A DNA stretch of 64,000 bases from contig CAWAFQ010000014.1 of the NCBI GenBank assembly GCA_963781345.1, positions 739,283 through 803,282 on the forward strand. The letters are read 5' to 3'. Source of the DNA: JBBRHQ01 sp963781345 (GTDB lineage: Bacteria; Actinomycetota; Thermoleophilia; Solirubrobacterales; 70-9). The position numbers were made by a program, and so were the translations under genes. Below, in pieces: positions 8,291-16,874 of this stretch; position 1 is the first letter of the stretch, and each line of letters opens with the position of its first letter. Below the pieces are notes generated by a model that did no database searches, was not told the origin of the DNA, and saw nothing but the letters and a program-made list of their open reading frames with translations.

Positions 8291-9010
8291 ATGTACCCGA
8301 TTACCTACGAAGCGGACTACAAGCGCGAGCCCAACCGGGTCTCGACCTTCTTCCGCCTGATCCTCGCCATCCCCTGGGCGATCGTCGGCTCCGTCTACAT
8401 GATCGCCGCCTTCTTCACCCACATCGCGGCGTGGATCTGCCTCGTGTTCGTGGCCAGGTATCCGGAGGGCCTCTACAACTTCAACTCCGGTGTCCTGCGC
8501 TACATGATGCGCTTCTACGCCTTCGCCTACCTGCAGACGGATCAGTACCCCCCGTTCGGCATCGGCCCCGATCCGACCTACCCGATCCGGGTTCAGGTCG
8601 CCCCCAGGGCCGAGAAGCAGAGCCGCCTCAAGGTGTTCTTCCGCGGCCTCCTGATCATCCCGGCCGCCTTTGTCGCCTACCTGTTGAGCTACACGATCCA
8701 CTCGGGCGCGGCGGCCATCGCCTGGCTGACGATCGTCTTCCGTGGCTACCAGCCCGCCGGAGTCCACAACGCGCTGACATTCACCAACAGCTACTTCTCC
8801 CGGTTCGGCAGCTACTTCCTGCTTCTGACCGACACCTACCCCCCGGTCGGTGCAGAGGGCCCACAGGTCGGCGACACGCCGGCGATCTCGGCTTCGCCGA
8901 CGGCCGCGGCCGTGGCCGCCCCGGAGCAACAGGCCGCTCCGGCTGCACCCGAGCAGGCGCCACCGACCCCCGGGCAGCAGACGCCGCCCGGCCCCGGGCA
9001 GGCCTCCTGA
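8291..9010 (+). CDS. DUF4389 membrane protein (copy 2)
   Basis: A 239-residue paralog of the gene at 7523 with the same double-unit layout: helices near 22-55 and 120-155, the motif FVARYPEGLYNFNSG, then aromatic segments LQTDQYPPF and LTDTYPPVG. The C-terminal 50 residues are Ala/Pro/Gln-rich. The GGAGGAA ribosome site precedes the ATG by 6 bases. The tandem arrangement with a terminator and a promoter between the copies indicates duplication with separate regulation. A cupin gene follows after 7 bases and is probably cotranscribed. Function unknown. Confidence 0.85.
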   Translation: MYPITYEADYKREPNRVSTFFRLILAIPWAIVGSVYMIAAFFTHIAAWICLVFVARYPEGLYNFNSGVLRYMMRFYAFAYLQTDQYPPFGIGPDPTYPIRVQVAPRAEKQSRLKVFFRGLLIIPAAFVAYLLSYTIHSGAAAIAWLTIVFRGYQPAGVHNALTFTNSYFSRFGSYFLLLTDTYPPVGAEGPQVGDTPAISASPTAAAVAAPEQQAAPAAPEQAPPTPGQQTPPGPGQAS

Positions 9011-9017
9011 GGCAGCG

Positions 9018-9449
9018 ATGAGCGACTCGGACGGCCCCGGGGTCGTCGAAGGAGATGGCTATGCCGTCGCCAACATCGACGACCTCGGGGACGGCCCCGG
9101 GTTCCGCAAGGTCCGCAAGGAGCTCGGGGTGACGGCGTTCGGCGCCAACGCGATCGTCCTCCCTCCCTCGTATGAGACGGGCCGCCATTTCCACGACACC
9201 CAGGAGGAGCTCTACTTCCTCCACAGCGGCAGCGCCGCGATCGAGTTCGGCGACGGCAGCAGCCATGAGCTTGCCCCGGGTGGCGCGGCCCGGGTCGATG
9301 CGACGATGGTGCGGGGGTTGCGAAACCTCAGCGACAGCAAGGACGCCGTCTTCCTGATCATCGGCGGCAAGGACGGATACGTCGGCCGCGACGGGCGACT
9401 GCCCGAGGGCGAGAGCCGCCTCGGGCCCGGAGGGCCGCCGGGAACCTGA
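9018..9449 (+). CDS. cupin-domain protein
   Basis: A 143-residue single-domain cupin. The first cupin motif is visible as the run GRHFHDTQEELYFLHSG (metal-binding His-x-His and Glu). The second half is weaker (GGAARVDATMVRGLRNLS) and lacks the usual second histidine, so metal binding may be partial. The frame is open upstream to 8850, but the ATG at 9018 is where family similarity begins; it lies 7 bases after the DUF4389 stop. Small cupins act as dioxygenases, isomerases or sensors; nothing here decides which. Confidence 0.8.
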   Translation: MSDSDGPGVVEGDGYAVANIDDLGDGPGFRKVRKELGVTAFGANAIVLPPSYETGRHFHDTQEELYFLHSGSAAIEFGDGSSHELAPGGAARVDATMVRGLRNLSDSKDAVFLIIGGKDGYVGRDGRLPEGESRLGPGGPPGT

Positions 9450-9519
9450 GTCCGTGGGGTGGCGCCGGTGAGTGCGTGGGGGCGGCGCCGGGAGCCTCGG
9501 AGTGGAGGAGGCGCGGAGC

Positions 9520-10521
9520 CTAGAACTCGGTGTCGATCCAGGGCATCATGCCCCGGAGCTCGGAGCCGACCTCCTCGACCTGCTTGCCGGCCGCCTCTTC
9601 GCGCATGCGGTTGAAGTTCTCGCCTCCGGCGCGGTTCTCGGCAATCCACTCCTTCGCGAACTCGCCCGACTGGATGTCGGCGAGGATCTTGCGCATCGCC
9701 GCTCTCGATTCGGGGCCGATCACCTTCGGGCCACGGGTCATGTCCCCGTACTCGGCCGTGTTGGAGATCGAGTAGCGCATCCCCTGGATCCCCTTCTCAT
9801 ACATCAGATCGACGATCAGCTTCAGCTCGTGCAGGCACTCGAAGTAGGCGAGGCGCGGGTCATAGCCGGCCTCGACCAGCGTCTCGAACCCGGCCTGGAC
9901 CAACTCGGTGGCGCCGCCGCAGAGAACCGACTGCTCGCCGAAGAGGTCGGTCTCGCACTCGTCCTTGAAGGTCGTCTCGATGATCCCGGCTCGGCCTCCG
10001 CCGATCCCGCTGGCGTAGGCGAGGACGAGGCCGTGAGCGTTGCCGGTGGCGTCCTGGTGGACGGCCATCAGGCAGGGCACGCCCCGCCCCTCCTCGTACT
10101 GGCGCCGCACCAGGTGCCCCGGTCCCTTCGGCGCGACCATGCCGACGTCGACGCCCGGCGGGGGCTTGATCTGGTCGAAGTGGATGGCGAAGCCGTGGGC
10201 GAACATCAGCAGGTTGCCCTCGGCGATCCCGTCGGCGATATCGGACTCCCAGATCTCCGCCTGCTTCTCGTCCGGCAGCAGGATCATGACGACGTCGCCG
10301 CGGCTGGCGGCGTCAGCGATGTCGAGCACCTCGAGGCCGGCGTCGGCCGCCTTCGCCCGGCTCGAAGAGTCGGGCCTGAGGCCGACGACGACATCGACGC
10401 CTGAGTCCTTGAGGTTGAGCGCGTGCGCATGCCCCTGGGAGCCGTAACCGAGGATCGCAACGGTCTTGCCCTCGAGCAGCGAGAGGTCCGCGTCGGAGTC
10501 GTAGTACTGGTCTTTCGCCAT
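9520..10521 (-). CDS. ilvC: ketol-acid reductoisomerase (NADP+)
   Basis: Converts 2-acetolactate and 2-aceto-2-hydroxybutyrate to the dihydroxy acids of valine and isoleucine synthesis, using NADPH and Mg2+. The protein is 333 residues (class I short form). The Rossmann motif GYGSQGHAHALNLKDSG is followed by VGLRPDSSS, where Arg/Ser contact the NADPH phosphate. The C-terminal knotted domain carries the Mg2+ acidic residues (DLFGEQSVLCGG, FECLHELKLIVDLM). The ATG at 10521 gives the expected N-terminus; a GTG 12 bases upstream is in frame. It begins 13 bases after the menE stop and so is probably translated from the menE message, a curious link between quinone and amino-acid synthesis. Confidence 0.96.
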   Translation of the reverse strand: MAKDQYYDSDADLSLLEGKTVAILGYGSQGHAHALNLKDSGVDVVVGLRPDSSSRAKAADAGLEVLDIADAASRGDVVMILLPDEKQAEIWESDIADGIAEGNLLMFAHGFAIHFDQIKPPPGVDVGMVAPKGPGHLVRRQYEEGRGVPCLMAVHQDATGNAHGLVLAYASGIGGGRAGIIETTFKDECETDLFGEQSVLCGGATELVQAGFETLVEAGYDPRLAYFECLHELKLIVDLMYEKGIQGMRYSISNTAEYGDMTRGPKVIGPESRAAMRKILADIQSGEFAKEWIAENRAGGENFNRMREEAAGKQVEEVGSELRGMMPWIDTEF

Positions 10522-10534
10522 TGGGCGCGGCACG

Positions 10535-11860
10535 TTACCGAAGCGCCCTGCGCATCAGCTTCCCCGAGGGAGTGCGCGGTAGCGCCGAGGCCAGCTCGAC
10601 CCGCTTCGGGACCTTGAACGGCGCCAGCTCGGAGGCGCAGTGGCGGCGCAGGTCGTCGGCGCTGGCCTCGGAGTCGCTGCGAAGAACGACGACGGCGGTG
10701 ACAGCCTGCTGCCACTCCGGGTCCTCGCGGCCGACCACCGCAGCTTCGAGCACCTCGGGGTGGCGCAGCAGGACCCCCTCGACCTCGGCGGGAACGACGT
10801 TCTCCCCGCCGGTGACGATGAGGTCGTCGATGCGGTCCTCGACGTAGAGGAAGCCCTCGTCGTCGATCCGTCCCAGGTCCCCCGTGTGGAGCCAGCCGTC
10901 GGCGTCAGCGGCTCCGGGGGCGACCGTAGGCCCCTGAACCAGGATCTCGCCGTCGAGGATCCTCAGGTGGGTGGTCAGCAGCGGCCGCCCGGCCGATCCG
11001 AGCTTTCGCCGCGCCTCGGCGGGCGCCAGGGTGGTGACCTGCGAGCAGGACTCGGTGAGGCCGTAGGTCTGCACGACCGTGGCACCGCGCCCGAGCGCCT
11101 GCTCGAGGATGTCGGCGGGGACGGGCCCACCACCGACCAGGATCGCCCGCGGACCGGTGAGGTCGGCGCCGGCCTCGAGGAGGCGGACCAGCATCGTCGA
11201 GACCAGCGATACGACGGTGATGCCCTCGCCGGTCAGCGAGGCGGCGACACGGTCGGTGTCGAAGCCGTCATGGAGGACGGCCGTGGTCCCGTAGATGACC
11301 GAGCGCATGATGATCGAGAGCCCGGCTATATGGGTCAGCGGCAGACAGCAGAGCCAGCGGTCGCTGGGCTCGACGCCGATGTTGAAGGCAGAGCCGACGG
11401 CGCTCCAGAGGTGGTTGCCGTAGGTGAGACCGACGGTATGGGGTGACCCGGTGCTGCCGCTGGTCAGGATCCGGCAGTGAATCTCGTCCATGTCGTGCTC
11501 GCCCAGAAGCGGCAGATCAGCCTCGGTCTGGGTCAGGTGACCAGCGTCGTTGAGATCGATCGCGGGGCGCTCGGCGTCGAGAACTGCGCGCCGCTCGGAA
11601 TCGGAGAGCTTCGGGCTGATCGGGAGGACGACGGCCCCGAGCTTCATCAGCGCGTGGATCAGCACCACCTGCTCGCGGCTAGGGCTCATCGTCAGCGCCG
11701 CCGTCGCCCCGCGCCTGACCCCGTAGGCCCCGAGCCGGCGGGCGACCCAGGCTGACTCTGCCTCAAGCTCGGCGTAGGTGACCGCGGCACCGTCGGCAAC
11801 GAGCGCGGTGCGCTCGGGGCAGCTCTGTGATCTCTGGGCGAGCCAGTTATCGAGTTTCAA
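10535..11860 (-). CDS. menE: o-succinylbenzoate-CoA ligase
   Basis: Adenylate-forming enzyme of 441 residues that activates o-succinylbenzoate with ATP and CoA in menaquinone synthesis. Seen are the P-loop-like TSGSTGSPHTVGLTYGN, YGLTESCSQV, HTGDLGRIDDEGF and the hinge IDDLIVTGGENVVPAEVE. A C-terminal RTPSGKLMRR contains the catalytic lysine. Ligases of this shape vary in substrate; the assignment rests on the men neighbours. The open frame extends to 12043, but the first 61 codons overlap menB; the TTG at 11860 (MKLDNWLAQR) fits the family. It is divergent from menB across 97 bp and followed by ilvC. Confidence 0.88.
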   Translation of the reverse strand: MKLDNWLAQRSQSCPERTALVADGAAVTYAELEAESAWVARRLGAYGVRRGATAALTMSPSREQVVLIHALMKLGAVVLPISPKLSDSERRAVLDAERPAIDLNDAGHLTQTEADLPLLGEHDMDEIHCRILTSGSTGSPHTVGLTYGNHLWSAVGSAFNIGVEPSDRWLCCLPLTHIAGLSIIMRSVIYGTTAVLHDGFDTDRVAASLTGEGITVVSLVSTMLVRLLEAGADLTGPRAILVGGGPVPADILEQALGRGATVVQTYGLTESCSQVTTLAPAEARRKLGSAGRPLLTTHLRILDGEILVQGPTVAPGAADADGWLHTGDLGRIDDEGFLYVEDRIDDLIVTGGENVVPAEVEGVLLRHPEVLEAAVVGREDPEWQQAVTAVVVLRSDSEASADDLRRHCASELAPFKVPKRVELASALPRTPSGKLMRRALR

Positions 11861-11957
11861 GGGGCGCTGAGTGGATGCGCTGGCTATCGTTGCCCCCGCA
11901 TTCTTGCGGGCCGCAGCATCTGCCGCGGCCGCCGATCGCGCCAAGACGGAGGCACGC

Positions 11958-12836
11958 TTGCCCAGACGCCATAACCAAGCCCCGCCGGAGGAAGCGCTGT
12001 ATGCGCCGATCGTCTGGGAGCCTGCCGCCGAGTTCGGCGACATCCGCTATGAGAAATGCGACGGAATCGCCAAGATCACTATCGACCGACCGCAGGTGCG
12101 AAACGCGTTCCGCCCGCAGACGCTGGCGGAGCTGCGCGACGCCTTCGGCAGGGCCCGCGACGACCTCGATGTCGGCTCGATCATCTTCACCGGCGCCGGA
12201 TCGGAGGCGTTTTGCTCCGGCGGCGACCAGCGGATCCGCGGCGACGATGGCTACATCGGCGATGACGAAGTCGCCGAGCAGGGCGTGGGCCGCCTCGACG
12301 TCGGCGACCTCCACGTCCAGATCCGCAGGCTGCCGAAGCCGGTGGTCGCGATGGTCGCCGGTTACGCCGTTGGCGGCGGCCACATCCTCCACCTCGTATG
12401 TGACCTGACGATCGCTGCCGACAATGCCCAGTTCGGGCAGACCGGGCCCCGCGTCGGCAGCTTCGACGGTGGCTTCGGCGCCAGCCTGCTCGCGCGGAAC
12501 ATCGGGGTCAAGCGGGCGAAGGAGGTCTGGTTTCTCTGCCGCCTCTACGACGCCTCCGAGGCGCTGGAGATGGGCCTCGTCAACGCCGTCGTCCCGCTCG
12601 CCGACCTCGAGCGCGAGACCGTCGCCTGGTGTCGCGAGATGGGGAACCTCTCCCCCCTCTCGCTGCGCCTGCTGAAGTCGAGCTTCAACGCCGAGGAGGA
12701 CGGCCTCACCGGACTCCAGCAGCTCTCCCACGACGCGACCCTGCTCTTCTACATGAGCGAGGAGGGCCAGGAGGGCCGCAACGCCTACCAGGAGGGCCGC
12801 CCCCCGGATTTCTCCAAGTATCCCCGGCGCCCGTGA
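11958..12836 (+). CDS. menB: 1,4-dihydroxy-2-naphthoyl-CoA synthase
   Basis: Crotonase-fold enzyme of 292 residues that closes the second ring of the naphthoquinone from o-succinylbenzoyl-CoA. The MenB-specific CSGGDQRIRGDDGYIGDD segment, the oxyanion-hole Gly of AGYAVGGGHILHLVCD, and GSFDGGFGASLLAR are all present, as is the C-terminal YQEGRPPDFSKYPR signature. The start is TTG at 11958, chosen because GGAGG lies 6 bases upstream; the frame is open to 11871 but lacks a better site. Neighbours menE (divergent), menA, menC and menD confirm the pathway. Confidence 0.95.
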   Translation: MPRRHNQAPPEEALYAPIVWEPAAEFGDIRYEKCDGIAKITIDRPQVRNAFRPQTLAELRDAFGRARDDLDVGSIIFTGAGSEAFCSGGDQRIRGDDGYIGDDEVAEQGVGRLDVGDLHVQIRRLPKPVVAMVAGYAVGGGHILHLVCDLTIAADNAQFGQTGPRVGSFDGGFGASLLARNIGVKRAKEVWFLCRLYDASEALEMGLVNAVVPLADLERETVAWCREMGNLSPLSLRLLKSSFNAEEDGLTGLQQLSHDATLLFYMSEEGQEGRNAYQEGRPPDFSKYPRRP

Positions 12837-12845
12837 GTGCCGTGG

Positions 12846-12939
12846 CCGGCGGGTCCTGTCATCGGATGGGACCCACCATTGCCTGTGCTCCACGGCGGGT
12901 GCTCGGCACTGGGTCCTCCGATCCCAAGCCACCCGCCGG
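12846..12939 (+). repeat. 94-bp dispersed hairpin repeat, copy A
   Basis: Non-coding element bounded by the perfect arms CCGGCGGGT (12846-12854) and ACCCGCCGG (12931-12939) with an inner imperfect stem. It is about 90% identical, over the same 94 bp, to the reverse complement of 48534-48627. Both copies lie between genes. It looks like a REP- or MITE-type element; no transposase is nearby. Confidence 0.8.
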
Positions 12940-12987
12940 ACGCGGCACTCCGGCGAAGCGAGCACAGTGAGAATGGTGGGCACCACC

Positions 12988-13023
12988 GCGGCACGCCCGG
13001 ACGCGAAGCGGAGGACGTGCCGC
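12988..13023 (+). repeat. hairpin element 1: 8-bp stem, 20-base loop
   Basis: GCGGCACG (12988-12995) pairs perfectly with CGTGCCGC (13016-13023) around the 20-base loop CCCGGACGCGAAGCGGAGGA. The identical loop recurs at 43872-43891 inside a different perfect stem. The same stem core recurs at 20052-20087 around a different 20-base loop. It ends 16 bases before the menA start, and the loop contains GGAGG, so it could influence menA translation. Confidence 0.7.
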
Positions 13024-13039
13024 TCTTGATCTCTAGGAC

Positions 13040-13930
13040 ATGCCGCGCATGAACATCTGGGTGATGGCGGCGCGGCCGCGGACGCTGCCGGCGGCGATCG
13101 CGCCGGTCCTCGTCGGCACCGCCGCGGCGATTGAAGAGGTCGGTGAGCTGCCCCGGGTCGGCGGTTTCATCGCCGCGCTGATCGGCTCGGTCTTCATCCA
13201 GATCGGAACCAACCTCGCCAACGACTACTCCGACGCCCGCCGCGGCGCCGACACCGCCGACCGCCTCGGCCCGGTCCGGGTCACCTCCGCGGGCCTGGTG
13301 ACGCCACGCAGGGTCCTCACCGCCACCTGGGTCGCCTTCGCGATCGCCGTCGCCTGCGGGGTCTACCTCGCGGTTCTCGCCGGCCCGATCATCCTCGTCG
13401 TCGGGGTCCTCTCGATCGCCGCCGGCGTTCTCTACACCGGCGGCCCGCGCCCCTACGGGTACGCCGGCCTCGGCGAGCTCTTCGTCTTCCTCTTCTTCGG
13501 CCTCGTTGCCGTCAACGGCTCCTACTACGTCCAACTCGAGGATCTGACGCTGCTGCCGATCGGCCTCTCGGTCGCGGTCGGCTTCCTCTCGACCGCGATC
13601 CTCGTCGTCAACAACGTCCGCGACCTCGAGACCGATCGCCGCGCGGGCAAGAACACGCTCGCGGTCCGGCTCGGACGAAAACGGACCCGCCGGCTCTACC
13701 TGGCTCTCCTGATCGGCACCTATCTCGTCCTGGTCGCGACGATCGCCGCAGGCGGCGGCCCCTGGTGGGCCGCGCTGGGGCTGCTGTCGGCGCCGCTGAC
13801 CGTGAGGCCGGCCCGGGCGGTGCTCGAGCGCACCGACGGTCCGGCGCTCAACGGCGCACTCGCGGGAACCGGCGCGGTGCTTGCCGCCTTCAGCATCCTC
13901 GTCTCCGCCGGACTCCTGATAGCGGCCTGA
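13040..13930 (+). CDS. menA: 1,4-dihydroxy-2-naphthoate polyprenyltransferase
   Basis: Integral membrane UbiA-family prenyltransferase of 296 residues that attaches the isoprenoid tail to dihydroxynaphthoate. The first Asp-rich motif is NLANDYSDARRGADTADR (about 57-74) and the second is NNVRDLETDRRAGKNTLAVR; both bind Mg2+-diphosphate. Eight to nine transmembrane helices are visible. The ATG at 13040 gives MPRMNIWVMAARPRTLP; the ATG at 13049 matches the usual MNIW start and is equally possible. menC follows after 3 bases. The hairpin element at 12988-13023 occupies its leader region. Confidence 0.94.
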   Translation: MPRMNIWVMAARPRTLPAAIAPVLVGTAAAIEEVGELPRVGGFIAALIGSVFIQIGTNLANDYSDARRGADTADRLGPVRVTSAGLVTPRRVLTATWVAFAIAVACGVYLAVLAGPIILVVGVLSIAAGVLYTGGPRPYGYAGLGELFVFLFFGLVAVNGSYYVQLEDLTLLPIGLSVAVGFLSTAILVVNNVRDLETDRRAGKNTLAVRLGRKRTRRLYLALLIGTYLVLVATIAAGGGPWWAALGLLSAPLTVRPARAVLERTDGPALNGALAGTGAVLAAFSILVSAGLLIAA

Positions 13931-13933
13931 GCG

Positions 13934-14995
13934 ATGCAGCTCGCGTCGGTCGAGGTCATCGCCTATTCGCTCCCGTTCAGGGACCCCTACGTCACCGCCC
14001 GTGGGACCCTCGACCGCCGCGAGATGGTGCTGCTGCGGATCCGCGACGGCGACGGGGTCGAGGGCCTCGGTGAGGCGGTGCCGCTGTCGCTGCGGGGCGG
14101 GGCGGCGCTGGAGACCGTGGTCCGAGAGCTCGAGGGCTGGGGAGAGGACGGCGAGATCGGCCCCCTCTCCCCTCCCGCCCGTTGCGCGGTCGAGACGGCG
14201 GCGCTCGACCTGCAGGCGCGGGTCGCGGGGGTGCCGGCCTGGCGGGAGCTGGGCGCGGAGAGCGCCCGGCCAGTCGCCTGCAACGCGACCCTGACCGCGG
14301 GCGCGCCGGAGGCGGTGGCGGCGCAGGCCGAGGAATGGCTCGCCGACGGATTTGAGACCTTCAAGCTCAAGGTTGGGATCGGGGACGATGAGCAGCAGGT
14401 CGCCGCGGCGCGGGAGGCTGCCGGCGACGGCGCCGCGCTCCGGGTCGACGCCAACGGATCCTGGACGGTCGACGAAGCCGTGCGCAAGCTCCGGGCAATG
14501 AGGAAGTCCGGGCTCGAGTTCGCCGAGGAGCCCGTCCACGGGCTCGAGGACCTGGCGAGAGTGCGAGCTGCAGCCGGCGTCAGGATTGCCGCGGACGAGA
14601 GTCTCCCCGGCCCCCGCGAGGCCGGAGAGGCGGCGGCGCTCGGATCCTGTGACCTGGCTACCGCGAAACTCTCGAAGGTCGGTGGCTTCGGCCCCCTGTT
14701 CGAGGTCGCGGCGCAGATCCCGACCTACCTCTCGAGCGCCCTCGACGGACCCGTCGGCATCGCCGCCGCAGCCCACGCCGCCCAGATGCTGCGCGAGAGC
14801 GGCGGCGACGCGGGCGTCGCCCACGGCCTCGCCACCCAGCGGCTATTCGCCGAGACGATCGCCTCGGTCGAGTGTGAGCTGCGGGGGCCGATGCTCCGCG
14901 TCCCGGAAGGCCCCGGCCTCGGCGTCGACATCGACGAAGGGGCTCTCCAGCGCCACCTCCTCAGACGCGGCAAGCGAGGCCCGACCAGCACTTGA
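13934..14995 (+). CDS. menC: o-succinylbenzoate synthase (enolase superfamily)
   Basis: A 353-residue member of the muconate-lactonizing/MenC group. Seen are the catalytic lysine pair in FKLKVG, then the metal ligands in RVDANGSW, EEPV and ADES, and the second-side lysine in AKLSKVGG. The superfamily also holds dipeptide epimerases, but placement between menA and menD makes dehydration of SHCHC to o-succinylbenzoate the natural reading. The ATG at 13934 is 3 bases after the menA stop, so translation is probably coupled. Confidence 0.9.
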   Translation: MQLASVEVIAYSLPFRDPYVTARGTLDRREMVLLRIRDGDGVEGLGEAVPLSLRGGAALETVVRELEGWGEDGEIGPLSPPARCAVETAALDLQARVAGVPAWRELGAESARPVACNATLTAGAPEAVAAQAEEWLADGFETFKLKVGIGDDEQQVAAAREAAGDGAALRVDANGSWTVDEAVRKLRAMRKSGLEFAEEPVHGLEDLARVRAAAGVRIAADESLPGPREAGEAAALGSCDLATAKLSKVGGFGPLFEVAAQIPTYLSSALDGPVGIAAAAHAAQMLRESGGDAGVAHGLATQRLFAETIASVECELRGPMLRVPEGPGLGVDIDEGALQRHLLRRGKRGPTST

Positions 14996-15005
14996 GTGAA
15001 CGGAT

Positions 15006-15025
15006 TTGGTCGCCATGGCGACCAA
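15006..15025. promoter_or_regulatory. perfect 20-bp palindrome between menC and menD
   Basis: TTGGTCGCCATGGCGACCAA is exactly its own reverse complement. It lies 10 bases after the menC stop and 62 bases before the menD start. A regulator site or a small hairpin in the men transcript would both fit. Confidence 0.5.
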
Positions 15026-15087
15026 GAACGTTCAGCCAAGGCGGGGGCGGCGCCGGGCGCTGATCTGCGGGCGGGGGGCACCGCCGA

Positions 15088-16869
15088 TTGGTGCTCCATA
15101 CGCTTACGGGCATCGACCCGACCAATCGCAACACCGCCCTCGCCTCGGCCCTGGTCGAGGAACTGGCCCGGTGCGGAGTGCGCCACGCGGTCCTCTCCCC
15201 CGGCTCGCGCTCGACACCGATGGCGCTGGCGCTTGACCGCGAGCCCGGGATCGACCTGACGGTTATCGTCGACGAGCGCTCGGCAGCGTTCTTCGCCCTC
15301 GGGGCCGCCCAGGCGACGGGCACCCCCGTGGCGATGCTCTGCACCTCGGGCACGGCCGCCGCCAACTTCCATCCGGCGATCTGCGAGGCGGACGAGTCCG
15401 GGGTTCCGCTGATCGCGCTGACCGCCGACCGCCCGCCTGAGCTTCGCGGGATCGGCGCCGGGCAGACGATCGACCAGATTAAGCTCTACGGCGACGCCGT
15501 GCGCTGGTTCTGCGAGGTCGGCACCCATGAAGCCGACGACGCCGGACTCCTCTACTACCGATCGATCGCCTGCCGCGCCTTCGCGGCGGCCCGGGGCGAG
15601 CCCCGCCCCGGCCCGGTCCACCTCAACCTCGCCTGGCGGGAGCCGCTCGCACCCGTCGCCGAGGAGGGCGCCGTCACCGCGACCGACCGGCTGGCGATCG
15701 AGGGCCGCGGGACGCGGCCGCTGACCGCGCTCGCCCCCGCCGCCGCGGCGCCCACGGAGTTCACCCTGACCGAGCTCTCAAGGCGCGCCGGCAACGCCGA
15801 GCGCGGTCTGATCGTGGCCGGGCGCCAGACCGACCCCGGGCTGCGCGAGCCGCTCTCCGCCCTCGCGGCCGCGACCGGCTTCCCGATCCTCGCCGAGCCC
15901 ACCTCGCAACTGCGCTGGGGTCCCCACGACCGCTCGATGGTCATCTCGGCCTACGACTCGATCCTTCGCGCCGGCGCCGCCCCCGGCGACCCCGACATCG
16001 TCCTGCGCTTCGGCGAGATGCCCACCTCGAAGCCGCTGCGCCAGTGGCTCGCGGCCTCGGATGCCGACCAGCTCGTGATCGATCCCTCCGGCGGCTGGAA
16101 CGAGCCGACCAACCGGGCCGCCGCGCTGATCCGCGCCGATCCGGTGGTGCTGGCCGAGGGCGTCGCCGCGCTGGCCACGGCTTCCGCCGACACCGCCTGG
16201 GCCCAGCGATGGACTGAGTGCGACGCAGCGGTAAGGGGGGCGATCGGCGACGCCCTCGCCGGGCTCGACGAGCCGACCGAGCCCGGCCTCGCCGCGTCGC
16301 TCGGGGAGGCCTACGAGGACGGCGATCTCGTCTACACCGCCTCGAGCATGCCGATCCGCGACCAGGAGACGTTCCTGGCTCCCGGCGCCGCCGACGTCCA
16401 CTTCCTCGCCAACCGCGGCGCCAACGGCATCGACGGCCTGATCTCCTCGGGGATCGGCGCCGCCCACGCGACGGGGCGCCGGACGGTGATCGTCACCGGC
16501 GACCTTGGCCTGCTCCATGACATCGGCTCGCTCGCCGCGCTGCGCGACGTGCGGGCCCCGGTGCGGATCGTCGTCGTCAACAACGACGGCGGCGGGATAT
16601 TTGGATTCCTGCCGCAGGCGGAGGCGATGGCCGGCCCCGAGTTCGAGCGGCTGCTAGGCACCCCGCGTGCAGTCGATGTCGGCGCCGCCGCGGGACTGTT
16701 CGGGGCCGAGCACCGGCGGGTGGACGATCTCGGCGAGCTGCCATCGGCGCTCGACTCCGGAACCGGGCTGATCGAAGTCGTGGTCGACCGCGCATCCAAT
16801 GTCGCCCTCCACGCTCGCATAGCCATCGCGGTCGATTCCGCCCTCGGCCGAGGCCGAGAAGTAGTCTGA
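15088..16869 (+). CDS. menD: 2-succinyl-5-enolpyruvyl-6-hydroxy-3-cyclohexene-1-carboxylate synthase
   Basis: Thiamin-diphosphate enzyme of 593 residues that joins 2-oxoglutarate to isochorismate. The N-terminal PYR domain shows LSPGSRSTPMALA and the catalytic Glu region VDERSAAFFALG. LTADRPPELRGIGAGQTIDQ is the classical MenD stretch. The C-terminal PP domain has the ThDP-binding GDLGLLHDIGSL and NNDGGGIFGFLPQ (GDG-N type motif). The TTG at 15088 is used because a G-rich ribosome site lies 9 bases upstream; the GTG next to it (15091) is an alternative. The following acyltransferase starts 5 bases downstream. Confidence 0.95.
   Translation: MVLHTLTGIDPTNRNTALASALVEELARCGVRHAVLSPGSRSTPMALALDREPGIDLTVIVDERSAAFFALGAAQATGTPVAMLCTSGTAAANFHPAICEADESGVPLIALTADRPPELRGIGAGQTIDQIKLYGDAVRWFCEVGTHEADDAGLLYYRSIACRAFAAARGEPRPGPVHLNLAWREPLAPVAEEGAVTATDRLAIEGRGTRPLTALAPAAAAPTEFTLTELSRRAGNAERGLIVAGRQTDPGLREPLSALAAATGFPILAEPTSQLRWGPHDRSMVISAYDSILRAGAAPGDPDIVLRFGEMPTSKPLRQWLAASDADQLVIDPSGGWNEPTNRAAALIRADPVVLAEGVAALATASADTAWAQRWTECDAAVRGAIGDALAGLDEPTEPGLAASLGEAYEDGDLVYTASSMPIRDQETFLAPGAADVHFLANRGANGIDGLISSGIGAAHATGRRTVIVTGDLGLLHDIGSLAALRDVRAPVRIVVVNNDGGGIFGFLPQAEAMAGPEFERLLGTPRAVDVGAAAGLFGAEHRRVDDLGELPSALDSGTGLIEVVVDRASNVALHARIAIAVDSALGRGREVV
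16862..16867 (+). promoter_or_regulatory. -10 hexamer TAGTCT of the acyltransferase gene, leaderless
   Basis: TAGTCT overlaps the end of menD and stands 7 bases before the ATG at 16875. Confidence 0.45.
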
Positions 16870-16874
16870 CCCCA

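Noticed and set aside
12785..14824. 679-codon minus-strand open frame
   Set aside because: Antisense of menA and menC with no recognisable motif.
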